Positions 21,202 to 32,620 of a stretch of 64,000 nt of DNA are shown piece after piece. Positions within the stretch are counted from its first letter, which is position 1. Each line of letters starts with the position of its first letter. Origin of the DNA: Magicicada septendecula (taxonomy: Eukaryota > Arthropoda > Insecta > Hemiptera > Cicadidae); the NCBI GenBank assembly GCA_034769895.1, contig CM068373.1, positions 20,317,967 through 20,381,966 of the forward strand. Reading direction: 5' to 3'. The notes beneath the pieces were generated by a model. That model did not search any database. It worked only from the letters and a program-made list of their open reading frames with translations, and was not told the DNA's origin. A program made the translations under genes and the position numbers.

Positions 21202-24200
21202 TGTAGCGTGACAGAAAATCCACTACTTATTAAGTCATATAAAATCATAAAGTTTAATTACACCACATATGTTAAAATAATATTGAATGAGATTTAAGGA
21301 AATCAAAGGAATGTACCACGATAAAATAAAAATCCTCATTACATTATATAAAAACCACTGTTTAATTATCAAAGAAAGTATTGGAAGCAACTCATATTAT
21401 AAGATCAGTAATTTACCCAGGAAGCTAGGAGCAGTAAACAAATTAAATAACACCATATCAAGAAGAAAGAGAATCAGTTTAAGAGTGTTGAATACCAAAA
21501 TACCCCAAAAAACAAGAAGAAGGAAGAATAAAGTTTGTGATCAGGAAGAAAACAATATCCTGAAACCTTTAGAGAAGAACAAGGTCCGTATCCGTGAATA
21601 AATTAGATGCTCCAAACTAAACATCAGTCGAGATAACACAAAGTACCTTGGTTTACCCAAGAATGAAGAAGGAAGACAAGAAGACCAGAAGAATGAAGAC
21701 TAGAAGAAGGACAAGAATGAAGACTAGAGGAAGGACAAGAATGAAGACCAAAAGAAGGACAAGAAAGAAGATAAGAAGAAGGACAAGAAAGAAGACAGGA
21801 GGAGAGGAAGAAATAGTATGAAAGAAACACCGTTGTAAAACCTATTATTATTATTAACTACCATCAACCCCAAACCCACAAAAACGATTAAAAAGAAAGT
21901 ATAACATACAAAAATCCTATAAGAATGTAATTATTTAGAAAACTAAAGTGCTGTATAGTATTATAAGAAGTGAACCGACTAAAGCTATTGGGTGATAAGA
22001 AAATAAACAAGTCTTAACAGTCCATGATTACTAAAGGTCTGGTCTGAGATAATAACACTCAAAATATCAGAACCAACAGTGAAAGTGAATTTGTATAAGT
22101 GTTTTTTGGAAATGCAATAAACTTAAAGTTAGTGATACTATGACTTATCAATATACTATATAACAACTTTAATATCCAATAATAAACAGCATAATAAAAT
22201 AATAAAATGGAAGATTTCCAGTATTTTATTATTTTAATGTAACTCTTTATTTACAAGACATTTGTAAAAAATGCTAATAACTAGAGTATGGGTGGTCATG
22301 TTTACTGATGAAGGGGATCATAAATAATAATGGTTTAGACCAGAAAGGACTGGCATTAATTTAGTATTCATAGATTTAAAATGTTTAAATAGACTGTTTG
22401 TTCACAGCCATAAAATCAATGTGTTTGTAAGAGTTATTAGAAAATAAGATTTATATTATGTGTTTAAAATGAATAATGTTTGCTAAATAACAGCATACAT
22501 ACCATTAATAATGTTTCAATAGGTATGCTATGTTAACTCAAAAAGAGTTAAAAATAAATGTTCAAACCATGTCAGCAATATGTTCAATTGTGCAGATTGC
22601 TAAATAATGTTCATAATTATTTATTTTAATAACAGTAGTGTTAATTAAATACTACACCTCACAATAAGTTATAAACCACTTTATTTTCATGTAATAGTAA
22701 CTACGTAAAGTCAGAGGAGGAAGTAGGATTAAATTTATTTGAGAAAGACAGAAATGTAAAAGTCTAAACTCTAGGCCATTTGGTGAATTTACAGAAACCA
22801 TATAAACCAGTATAATTCACTTATAAATCCTGTGAACTAGCAAGATTTAGATAAGGTAAATCAGTTAACCACTACTGGGAATGATCCTATGAGTTGAAAT
22901 GATAATAAGGAAATATACCTTAAAATATTGTAAATTTTCAAAATATATAAATTAATTAATTTTAAAGAGCAATGTCAAATTCAGAGATTAACACAAAAAA
23001 CCAGTTCAAAGGTTTAATTTATATGTATTTAAGGAAAGGAAGAGGAATATGACTAATTAAAATTTATTATAATAGTATTAATGATGATTAAAATGGAGGA
23101 AATTTGTATAAAGACGGAAATCCAATTTTGAGCCTATATTTCCAAAAAGGAAAGAAATTTGTTAATTTCCACAAAATGTCTACAGATATGGACTATAATA
23201 CATCAATTTAAAGGGAATGAGATGATTAAACCAACGATAAGATTCATAATTCATGAAAGTGATGAATAAAATAAATAAATTCCATATATAATGTAATATT
23301 GTATCATGTGTATGGGTAATCGAAATATGTTAACAATACTTTTTCAAAGATTAACTGGGCCAGATTTTGACCAAGTTAATTAGTCTTTTGTTGAATATCA
23401 AGCTGAATAGTTGTGTGAAAAAACGTTCCTTAAAACCGAGTAGAAAATGGTACGACAAATTGCCATTAATTTTAGTGCATCGAGAGTTAGATGAATTGAA
23501 CACTTTCTTAGCTAAATTTACCAAAACATTAACGACAATAGTGAAAAATAACACCGAACTTCATGATACGAGTGATATAAAACAGTAAAACAATATATTT
23601 GACACAACTCATGCTACAACGCATAATCACTTTTACAGACAACCTAACCAACAGAAGTGAACACATCCCAAATAACTTAATTAACACCAATATACACGGA
23701 ACACTTCGCCAGAACACACCAAACTACCTAATAGACAGATTACACCAGTGCGGGAACATTTCAACCATTCATGAAGATAATTTTGTTGAGTTTTGAACAA
23801 GACGACTTTTGCAGTAATATATCCAGATCGAGTAGCGGCCATCTTTGAATTTACCAAGCCTGCCTTCTTCATCCCGTGGTGACGTCATAGAAGCTGCCAA
23901 TGGTTTGACAAAACAATTTATTAAACATTATATATCAGAATTATTTAAATACTGTTAAATAATAATTATTGAATTTATTTTAATTGTTAATGTTATACTT
24001 TCTCGTCACCCTTCTCTGACTATTAATTTAATCGCTCAAAGAACCTGTCCTTTATATAATACCTATAATAATTTCTATACTGTATGCACAATCGATAATT
24101 CCCTGAGACGGAGTCGATAATTGTTCTCAATCGATAAAAAATCGATTATTTATTAAATTGTTCAATAAATCCATATATTTCAATTGTTTTTTATCTGTTA

Positions 24201-24556
24201 TTATTTCACAGGCTAATTTAAGATTATTTATTAAGGCTAAAGGACTTCAAGAAGAAGAAAATATTTTATTTGAGTGAGATATTGGACCAGCAAGAAAAAT
24301 CATCGATCGATTGCTGACTGGAGTTAATCTATTTAACTCCAGACTTGGTTCAAATCTTCTAGAAGTGCTCGATAGTTAATAAATACCTGCCTGATTCTCT
24401 AAATTTTTATAAAACCTTTAAAACAGCCTTATTTCTTATTAACACACATTGAAAACATAAACAAAATTATTTTTATTATTGAAAAATTTTATTTTTTATA
24501 AAATCTTTCTCTACTACTTTATTTTTGTAAGGACCGGCATACAGGGTCTCCTTACA
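21202..24556 (+). repeat. Family B LTR, left copy (3355 bp)
   Basis: It starts TGTAGCGTGACAG and ends TCTCCTTACA. Nearly identical along its length to 29193-32545, with only scattered substitutions and 1-2 base indels. The last 30 bases form an inverted pair, TGTAAGGA with TCCTTACA. A purine-rich GAAGAA tract lies at 21660-21810. Small frames inside the LTR (e.g. 21287-21601) have no recognisable domain and I do not treat them as genes. Confidence 0.93.
24052..24148 (+). promoter_or_regulatory. Probable LTR promoter: TATA-like box and CGATA cluster
   Basis: TTATATAA at 24052-24059 follows a 'ctctgact...aaagaacc' block also found at the same place in family C LTRs. Downstream, ATCGATAA-type motifs occur at 24091, 24113, 24130 and 24141. 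CGATA clusters are the known sites of BEAF-32, and TATCGATA of DREF, in Drosophila; use by homologues here is inference. An AATAAA near 24165 could be the polyadenylation signal, placing the R region between them. The right LTR has the same set at 32041-32137. Confidence 0.5.
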
Positions 24557-24559
24557 AAG

Positions 24560-24570
24560 TGGCGTCCAAC
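24560..24570 (+). other. Primer-binding site (tRNA-Lys-like), family B
   Basis: TGGCGTCCAAC begins three bases after the LTR end and is followed by a G-rich 'agagggc'. It resembles the lysine-tRNA type site TGGCGCCCAAC with one mismatch. The copy after the right LTR is at 32549-32559. Confidence 0.7.
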
Positions 24571-24631
24571 TTAGAGGGCTTGATAAGATAAGCCTGGCAG
24601 CAATTAATTAATAGAAAAAGAAGAGAGAAAA

Positions 24632-26812
24632 ATGCAAAGACGAGCTACTTCGAAAAAGAGGGCGGCAGAGGCCGAAAAAGAGGTGGACAAGGGGGATAAG
24701 GAGGCAACAACCGTGGAGGATCCGGAAGTGTTACTAACCCAGGTGGAACCGAAACAACCCGCACCACCAGAGGAACAACCCAAATTACCAACTCAAACAG
24801 GGGAAATCAATGTCCGGAAGGAACAATTAGAAAAGTCGACACGAACGGAGGATGGGGGTATACAAGAGATGATCAGAGCAATGATGGAAACAATGGAGCA
24901 GAACAGGAAGAAGGACACACAGTCTTTGAAAGAAGATATCAAATCCAGCATGGAAGAAAGTAAAAAGACAATGGAAGAAAATAATAAGAATATGGAGTCT
25001 AAAATGGAAGGAGTGAATAAAAACATAGAATCCAAAATCGAAGATTTGAAGGAGGACAACCATTCATTGAATGAAAAATTAGAGGATTTGAAGAAAGACA
25101 CCCGATCCACAAAGGAAGAACTGGGCCGTAAGATAGAGAATACCAATAAGAGGATTGAGGAAACCAGTAAGAAGATGGAAAAGAAAATGGAGGAAACAAG
25201 TAGGAAAATGGAAAGCGACAATCAGCAACTGAGGGAACAGTTGGAGGAAAATAATCAGAAAATGGAGGAGAAAATGGATGAGAATAATCAAAGGTTAAGA
25301 GAAGAACTAAGGGAAGTCAACCAGGAGAGCATGAATAAGGTAGACGAGAGAATTGAATTGGCGAAGGAAGAGTTAAATAAAAAGATAACCGAGACGAAGA
25401 AATCCATCGTAAAGAAGTTAGAACAGGAAGTCGTGGTTGTTAACCAGCAGATCAGAGAAGTAGACGAAAGATGTCGTCAGACCGAAAACGAAGTGATGGA
25501 AGTCCGGGAAGTAATAACTAAGGAGATTACTCAGGTCCGAGAACAACAGAAAACGAAAATGGAGGAAACCAAGAAATTTGCCTTGGAAGAAGTGAATACA
25601 GTGCGGACACAGGTAACCGAAAGATGCGACGGCGTGGAAGCCGCTATGTCTGGATATCATAATTTCCCCATGTCAGAAAACAGAGAATGGCTCAATTTCC
25701 GGCAATATAAACGGAAGCCTATGGAGTTCTTGGCACGCATAGAGGAATACCTCGAAAAACACAGAGGGAACCGATGGGTCCAGAACAGGGAAATCCTTGA
25801 CGAGTCGTTTCAGGAGGTGAATGACCATTGGTGGATGGCCAACCGGAGCGACATCGACAATTATGAGTAATTTAAGAGCCTATTCAAGGCCAAGTACTGG
25901 TCAGAGACCACTCAAAATTTAATAAGAGACAATATATGCCACGGCCACTACAAACCTCAAGTCGGTAGTTCAATGACAGCTTATTTCCTCGGCAAGGTAT
26001 GTATGGCCAAGCACTTAGAACCGGCCATACCTGAGGAGTGCCTAATAAATAAGTTGTCCTATCATTATGATGAAGAGGTAATTCGTGCGAGGAGGGGCAG
26101 CCAAATAAAAACCATCCAGGCAATGACAGAACTCCTCGAAAACTATGAAAATGAAGACTACTACCGACAGAGTCGTAGAAGAAGTGATGGGCCCGAACCA
26201 AGGACGTATCCGAACAATAACCAGGGTACGAACCACATAAACACTGGGTACCAAGGAGGCCGGGCATACCCGCAAAATAACAATTTTAGTAATAATAATA
26301 ATATGAACAATTCGAGTTACAATAATAATAATACGGGTCCAAACCATCCAAACCCGAGTCGACCCTCTAATGGTTATCAGGGTAACCGCAATCCCTACCC
26401 TAATAACACAAATAGTCAGAGAAGCCCCAATTATGGTAATAGTCGTTACCATAATAATAATAATCGTGCGGGTCCCAATAATGGTAATCCCGTTAATAAT
26501 AGGTTTCCTCGCCCTAGAGTGAACTTCTTACGAGCCACAGATGGACGACAGCAAGGATTCAACCACAATCGAAGAAACAGCTACCGCGGATACGAAGAAA
26601 GGCGGAGGAGCCTAGAACGGGACCAACCAAGGTACTATCCGGCAAGAAGGAGTAATAGTTTAGATAACGCTGAACGGAGGTCTAACCACGAACGACCGGA
26701 AGACGATAGGACACATCGACAGGTAACCACTCTAAGCATCCCAAATGAGGCATCAACTAGTATGGCTCAAAGGAACAATGATGACGAGCCTTTAAACGGG
26801 CACAGGCAGTAA
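24632..26812 (+). pseudogene. gag: Family B Gag, one in-frame stop
   Basis: The ATG at 24632 follows the primer site by 60 bases and begins MQRRATSKKRAAEAEK, the same start as both family C gags. About 726 codons. Order: basic N terminus; a long Glu/Lys/Asn coiled coil (residues about 70-330, repeated KKMEE and EDNQSL units); a capsid domain from about residue 348 (ENREWLNFRQYKRKPMEFL, WWMANRS, KYWSETTQNLIRDNI, GSSMTAYFLGKVCMAK); then an Asn/Tyr/Pro/Arg-rich tail (about 525-690) ending ...LNGHRQ. There is no CCHC zinc knuckle. A TAA at 25868-25870 interrupts the capsid where family C has Gln, compatible with a C-to-T change. The rest of the frame is intact, so decay is recent. Confidence 0.9.
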
Positions 26813-26851
26813 TAAATCGCCAGAACCCGTTACTGCTCCTAAATACTGGGT
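26791..26851 (+). promoter_or_regulatory. -1 ribosomal frameshift signal, family B
   Basis: T TTA AAC at 26791-26797 is in the gag frame, 12 bases before the gag stop. After an 8-base spacer comes GCAGTAA 26806-26812, which pairs with TTACTGC 26830-26836. ACCC 26825-26828 in its loop can pair with GGGT 26848-26851, making an H-type pseudoknot. Family C has the same heptamer, spacer, stem and 11-base third loop. Slippage gives a frame open for 79 codons into the pol stub. Confidence 0.8.
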
Positions 26852-27036
26852 ATAATAATAATAATGAGTGCAATCATAGGTATAATAACAATCGTATCAC
26901 AGTCATAGGGTGCAACTACCTAAAAGACATCAGACATGAGTTATTGGAAGAGGATAACAGGAATCCCACCAATAACTTCAATAATGAAATAATACATATC
27001 GACGCCGAGGTAGAAGGCATCCCAGCCAAATTCTAA
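26797..27036 (+). pseudogene. pol: Pol stub ending before the protease active site
   Basis: Read in the -1 frame from the slippery site, it encodes the start of Pol: NPLLLLNTG, then NYLKDIRHELLEE and HIDAEVEGIPAK, aligned with the family C Pol. It stops at TAA 27034-27036, six bases after the point where family C continues into the DTGA protease motif. No reverse transcriptase, RNase H or integrase follows; hairpin repeats begin at once. Confidence 0.85.
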
Positions 27037-27039
27037 AAC

Positions 27040-27960
27040 ACATGTAAGCCCACCTTACATAAAAATTATTTAAGAAAACTTTATGGCAAGATTATAAAAG
27101 GAAGAATTTTATAATCAACAAAATTTAAAAACAAAGTAAGTTCACCTTACTAACCAGGAATTTGTGAAAAACTTTATGGCAAGAATATAAGAGAAGAATT
27201 TAAAAGTCATCAAAATTTTAAAGCAAGGTAAGACCATCTTACTAAACAGGAATTTGAAATAAACATTTTGGAAGAGAATATAAAACAGAATTTTGAATGA
27301 GAAATCATCAAAATTTTAAAGCAAGGTAAGATCATCTTACTAACCAGGAATTTGAAGTAAACATTTTGGAAGAGAATATAAAACAGGAATTAGAATAAAA
27401 TCATCAAAATTTTAAAACAATGTAAGACCATCTTACTAACCAGTAATTTGAAATAAAGACTTTGGAAGAGAATAAAACAGGAATTAGAATAAAATCATCA
27501 AAATTTTAAAGCAAGGTAAGACCATCTTACTAAACCGGAATTTGAAATAAACATTTTGGAAGAGAATAGAAAACAAGAATTTAGAAAAAACTCAAAATTC
27601 CAAAAACAATGTAATACTTTACATAACATCTATTTGAAGAAAACTTTATGGCAAGAATATAAAAAAGAATTTAGAATGAGAAATCATCTAAATTTAAAAA
27701 AAAAAAAAAGATTGTAAGTTCACTTTACTAACCAAGAATTTGAGAAAAAACATTTTGAAGGGATAAATATAAAACAGAATTTAGATTGAACTAATATAAG
27801 TTTTAAAAAGAAAAGCAAGCCCACCTTACATACAGATTATTTGAGAAAACTTTATGGAAATATGAAAAGAGTGAATTTTGAATTGTGTATAAATCAAGTT
27901 TCCAAACCAAGAATAAGTACAACTTACCAACCAATTATTAATAAAACACTTTGGTGAGAT
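27040..27960 (+). repeat. Tandem hairpin repeats, family B (about 10 units of 95 bp)
   Basis: Each unit holds GTAAG, a 4-6 base variable loop and CTTAC, then 'taaccaggaatttga', 'aaacattttggaagagaa' and 'aatcatcaaaattttaaa'. Units start near 27043, 27138, 27230, 27326, 27421, 27515, 27610, 27714, 27813 and 27915; the outer ones are more decayed. Family C has a related array after pol. The unit has no open frame. Confidence 0.85.
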
Positions 27961-28724
27961 AAACAGAAGAGATTTAATACCATATTTATGGTAAGCATAA
28001 AATATAATTACCATGTAGATAAAGGATCATGATGGGATGAATAAAGGAAACAGTCTTTAGAATTAAAACAAATAATTCTGGACAGTATGATCATGTCTAA
28101 TTTCAATATAAAGAGTAAAAACCTTTCCATAAAATGATGCCAAAGGAAATTAAAAAAAAAAATTTTTTTTTAATACGATTTGAGTTGATACGATTTGAGT
28201 GATTGAATATAATAAAGTACAAAAACTTATTTGGAATTATGAGATAATAAAACTTTGAAGTGGTATGAGGAGAAATTATGACCTCATTATGAAATTAATA
28301 AAAAAAAACATTCATTCGAAAGTATAATAACCATGACAGGAATAATGTGAGAATAATATCAAAGATTTATGTAATTAAACGAATTAATATAAAATGATTT
28401 ATGAATTAAATGTCAATTATGATAATGACAGTTATAAAAAGTTCTAGAAAATAGAACAAGTGGAAATAATAAGAACAAAGAAACAGTCTAAAAATGTCAT
28501 AAAGATATGCTACAATAAACAATGCAGATTATAATTAAAAAAACAGAAGGTAATAAAGAATTTATAACCAAAAGATTTATATGATAAGAAAAGTTGAAAA
28601 ATGTAATAATAGAACAGCTTCCTACCATAATATCAAATGAAGGAAACATCCAGTTAACGAGTCAGAAGAACAACTGAGATAGGAATATTAAAATCTCTGA
28701 GAAATATAATAAGTAATAAGTGAA
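27961..28724 (+). other. AT-rich non-coding spacer, family B
   Basis: No coding frame, repeat array or motif that I can support. It corresponds by position to 54811-55751 in family C but is largely diverged from it. Confidence 0.6.
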
Positions 28725-28965
28725 GTATCCCAAAGATATTTTTTTTAAATAGTAACAAATGTGTACTATTCTGAATAATTTTTTAATCTGTCTGTAGATA
28801 ATTCCAGCAGTATTAATATGTTTTTTGGGCAGAGATGATTTGCCTCTGTACTCAAATATGTGTGAAGTATTGGACAGCAGAGGAAGTAGCGTACAGTGCC
28901 TCTCTGAACTGAACCAGCTCACAAAGTAGGGAACGATAGGGAGGAAATATCCCAAGGAGAAAATA
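28725..28965 (+). other. Conserved pre-LTR structured block, family B
   Basis: Shared with family C (55752-55987 and 61495-61727) although the flanks are diverged. Features: 'ccaaagatatttttt'; a hairpin AATAGTA...TACTATT (28748-28770), matched in C by TAGTC...GACTA; invariant 'agataattccagcag', 'gcctctgtactca' and 'agtagcgtacagtgcc'; possible CAGAGG with CCTCT pairing; and 'atatcccaagga'. Between pol and the 3' LTR, so an RNA export or packaging element is a reasonable guess. Confidence 0.6.
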
Positions 28966-29175
28966 CTAAGAAGAAATATGAAAATGAAATAATAAATATA
29001 AAACTCAGATGACTATTACTATCAAGGAAGATCCAGTGAGAATGAGAATGATATAAACTCAAATATAAATAAGAAAATTTTTTAAATGGAAGGAAGTCCA
29101 GAATAATAACAAACCTAGAATAATTATCATAAGCAATTGTTTCAAACAAAGCAAGTATAGTCTGAAAAAATTACT

Positions 29176-29192
29176 TCTGGAGAAGGGCATTC
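29176..29192 (+). other. Probable polypurine tract, family B
   Basis: TGGAGAAGGGCATTC directly before the LTR start TGTAGCG at 29193; family C has TGGAGGGGAGCAATC in the same place. Confidence 0.55.
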
Positions 29193-32100
29193 TGTAGCGT
29201 GACAGAAAATCCACTACTTATTAAGTCATATAAAATCATAAAGTTTAATTACACCACATATGTTAAAATAATATTGAATGAGATTTAAGGAAATCAAAGG
29301 AATGTACCACTATAAAATAAAAATCCTCATTACATTATATAAAAACCACTGTTTAATTATCAAAGAAAGTATTGGAAGCAACTCATATTATAAGATCAGT
29401 AATTTACCCAGGAAGCTAGGAGCAGTAAACAAATTAAATAACACCATATCAAGAAGAAAGAGAATCAGTTTAAGAGTGTTGAATACCAAAATACCCCAAA
29501 AAACAAGAAGAAGGAAGAATAAAGTTTGTGATCAGGAAGAAAACAATACCCTGAAACCTTTAGAGAAGAACAAGGTCCGTATCTGTGAATAAATTAGATG
29601 CTCCAAACTAAACATCAGTCGAGATAACACAAAGTACCTTGGTTTACCCAAGAATGAAGAAGGAAGACAAGAAGACCAGAAGAATGAAGACTAGAAGAAG
29701 GACAAGAATGAAGACTAGAGGAAGGACAAGAATGAAGACCAGAAGAAGGACAAGAAAGAAGATAAGAAGAAGGACAAGAAAGACGACAGGAGGAGAGGAA
29801 GAAATAGTATGAAAGAAACACCGTTGTAAAACCTATTATTATTATTAACTACCATCAACCCCAAACCCACAAAAACGATTAAAAAGGAAGTATAACATAC
29901 CAAAATCCTATAAGAATGTAATTATTTAGAAAACTAAAGTGCTGTATAGTATTATAAGAAGTGAACCGACTAAAGCTATTGTGTGATAAGAAAATAAACA
30001 AGTCTTAACAGTCCATGATTACTAAAGGTCTGGTCTGAGATAATAACACTCAAAATATCAGAACCAACAGTGAAAGTGAATTTGTGAAAGTGTTTTTTGG
30101 AAATGCAATAAACTTAAAGTTAGTGATACTATGACTTATCAATATACTATATAACAACTTTAATATCCAATAATAAACAGCATAATAAAATAATAAAATG
30201 GAAGATTTCCAGTATTTTATTATTTTAATGTAACTCTTTATTTACAAGACATTTGTAAAAAATGCTAATAACTAGAGTATGGGTGGTCATGTTTACTGAT
30301 GAAGGGAATCATAAATAATAATGGTTTAGACCAGAAAGGACTGGCATTAATTTAGTATTCATAGATTTAAAATGTTTAAATAGACTGTTTGTTCACAGCC
30401 ATAAAATCAATGTGTTTGTAAGAGTTATTAGAAAATAAGATTTATATTATGTGTTTAAAATGAATAATGTTTGCTAAATAACAGCATACATACCATTAAT
30501 AATGTTTCAATAGGTATGCTATGTTAACTCAAAAAGAGATAAAAATAAATGTTCAAACCATGTCAGCAATATGTTCAATTGTGCAGATTGCTAAATAATG
30601 TTCATAATTATTTATTTTAATAACAGTAGTGTTAATTAAATACTACACCTCACAATAAGTTATAAACCACTTTATTTTCATGTAATAGTAACTATGTAAA
30701 GTCAGAGGAGGAAGTAGGATTAAATTTATTTGAGAAAGACAGAAATGTAAAATTCTAAACTCTAGGCCATTTGGTGAATTCACAGAAACCATATAAACCA
30801 GTATAATTCACTTATAAATCCTGTAAACTAGCAAGATTTAGATAAGGTAAATCAGTTAACCACTACTGGGAATGATCCTATGAGTTGAAATGATAATAAG
30901 GAAATATACCTTAAAATATTGTAAATTTTCAAAATATATAAATTAATTAATTTTAAAGAGCAATGTCAAATTCAGAGATTAACACAAAAAACCAGTTCAA
31001 AGGTTTAATTTATATGTATTTAAGGAAAGGAAGAGGAATATGACTAATTAAAATTTATTATAATAGTATTAATGATGATTAAAATGGAGGAAATTTGTAT
31101 AAAGACGGAAATCCAATTTTGAGCCTATATTTCCAAAAAGGAAAGAAATTTGTTAATTTCCACAAAATGTCTACAGATATGGACTATAATACATCAATTT
31201 AAAGGGAATGAGATGATTAAACCACCGATAAGATTCATAATTCATGAAAGTGATGAATAAAATAAATAAATTCCATATATAATGTAATATTGTATCATGT
31301 GTATGGGTAATCGAAATATGTTAACAATACTTTTTCAAAGATTAACTGGGCCAGATTTTGACCAAGTTAATTAGTCTTTTGTTGAATATCAAGCTGAATA
31401 GTTATGTGAAAAAACGTTCCTTAAAACCGAGTAGAAAATGGTACGACAAATTGCCATTAATATTAGTGCATCGAGAGTTAGATGAACTGAACACTTTCTT
31501 AGCTAAATTTACCAAAACATTAACGACAATAGTGAAAAATAACACCGAACTTCATGATACGAGTGATATAAAACAGTAAAACAATATATTTGACACAACT
31601 CACGCTACAACGCATAATCACTTTTACAGACAACCTAACCAACAGAAGTGAACACATCCCAAATAACTTAATTAACACCAATATACACGGAACACTTCGT
31701 CAGAACACACCAAACTACCTAATAGACAGATTACACCAGTGCGGGAACATTTCAACCATTCATGAAGATAATTTTGTTGAGTTTTGAACAAGACGACTTT
31801 TGCAGTAATATATCCAGATCGAGTAGCGGCCATCTTTGAATTTACCAAGCCTGCCTTCTTCATCCCGTGGTGACGTCATAGAAGCTGCCAATGGTTTGAC
31901 AAAACAATTTATTAAACATTATATATCAGAATTATTTAAATACTGTTAAATAATAATTATTGAATTTATTTAATTGTTATGTTATACTTTCTCGTCACCC
32001 TTCTCTGACTATTAATTTAATCACTCAAAGAACCTGTCCTTTATATAATACCTATAATAATTTCTATACTGTATGCACAATCGATAATTCCCTGAGACGG

Positions 32101-32545
32101 AGTCGATAATTGTTCTCAATCGATAAAAAATCGATTATTTATTAAATTGTTCAATAAATCCATATATTTCAATTGTTTTTTATCTGTTATTATTTCACAG
32201 GCTAATTTAAGATTATTTATTAAGGCTAAGGGACTTCAAGAAGAAGAAAATATTTTATTTGAGTGAGATATTGGACCAGCAAGAAAAATCATCGATCGAT
32301 TGCTGACTGGAGTTAATCTATTTAACTCCAGACTTGGTTCAAATCTTCTAGAAGTGCTCGATAGTTAATAAATACCTGCCTGATTCTCTAAATTTTTATA
32401 AAACCTTTAAAACAGCCTTACTTCTTATTAACACACATTGAAAACATAAACAAAATTATTTTTATTATTGAAAAATTTTATTTTTTATAAAATCTTTCTC
32501 TACTACTTTATTTTTGTAAGGACCGGCATACAGGGTCTCCTTACA
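29193..32545 (+). repeat. Family B LTR, right copy (3353 bp)
   Basis: Near-identical to 21202-24556. It contains the TATA-like box 32041-32048 and the CGATA cluster 32080-32137. It is followed by the primer site at 32549 and a second gag, not by flanking DNA. Confidence 0.93.
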
Positions 32546-32620
32546 AAGTGGCGTCCAACTTAGAGGGCTTGATAAGATAAGCCTGGCAGCGATTAATTAA
32601 TAGAAAAAGAAGAGAGAAAA

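Larger units (their letters stand above)
21202..32545 (+). mobile_element. Family B Ty3/Gypsy-type LTR retrotransposon, pol-deleted
   Basis: Layout: LTR 21202-24556, primer-binding site 24560, gag 24632-26812, frameshift signal 26791-26851, a pol stub to 27036, about ten hairpin repeats 27040-27960, AT-rich spacer, conserved pre-LTR block 28725-28965, purine tract, LTR 29193-32545. Pol is lost from just before the protease DTG motif to within the repeats. A second gag follows the right LTR directly, so this is part of an LTR-interior-LTR-interior tandem rather than a clean insertion, and no right target duplication can be checked. Confidence 0.85.

Noticed and set aside
21287-21601. Plus-strand frame of 104 codons in both family B LTRs
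   Set aside because: Basic, low-complexity, with no domain; copies differ only by a few bases because the LTRs are young, so conservation says nothing. It lies upstream of the likely promoter.
24793-25221. Long minus-strand frames opposite the gag coiled coils (also 32781-33209, 42144-42767, 48603-49226)
   Set aside because: Shadows of the Lys/Glu-rich sense strand; Ser/Phe/Leu-rich products with no recognisable motif.
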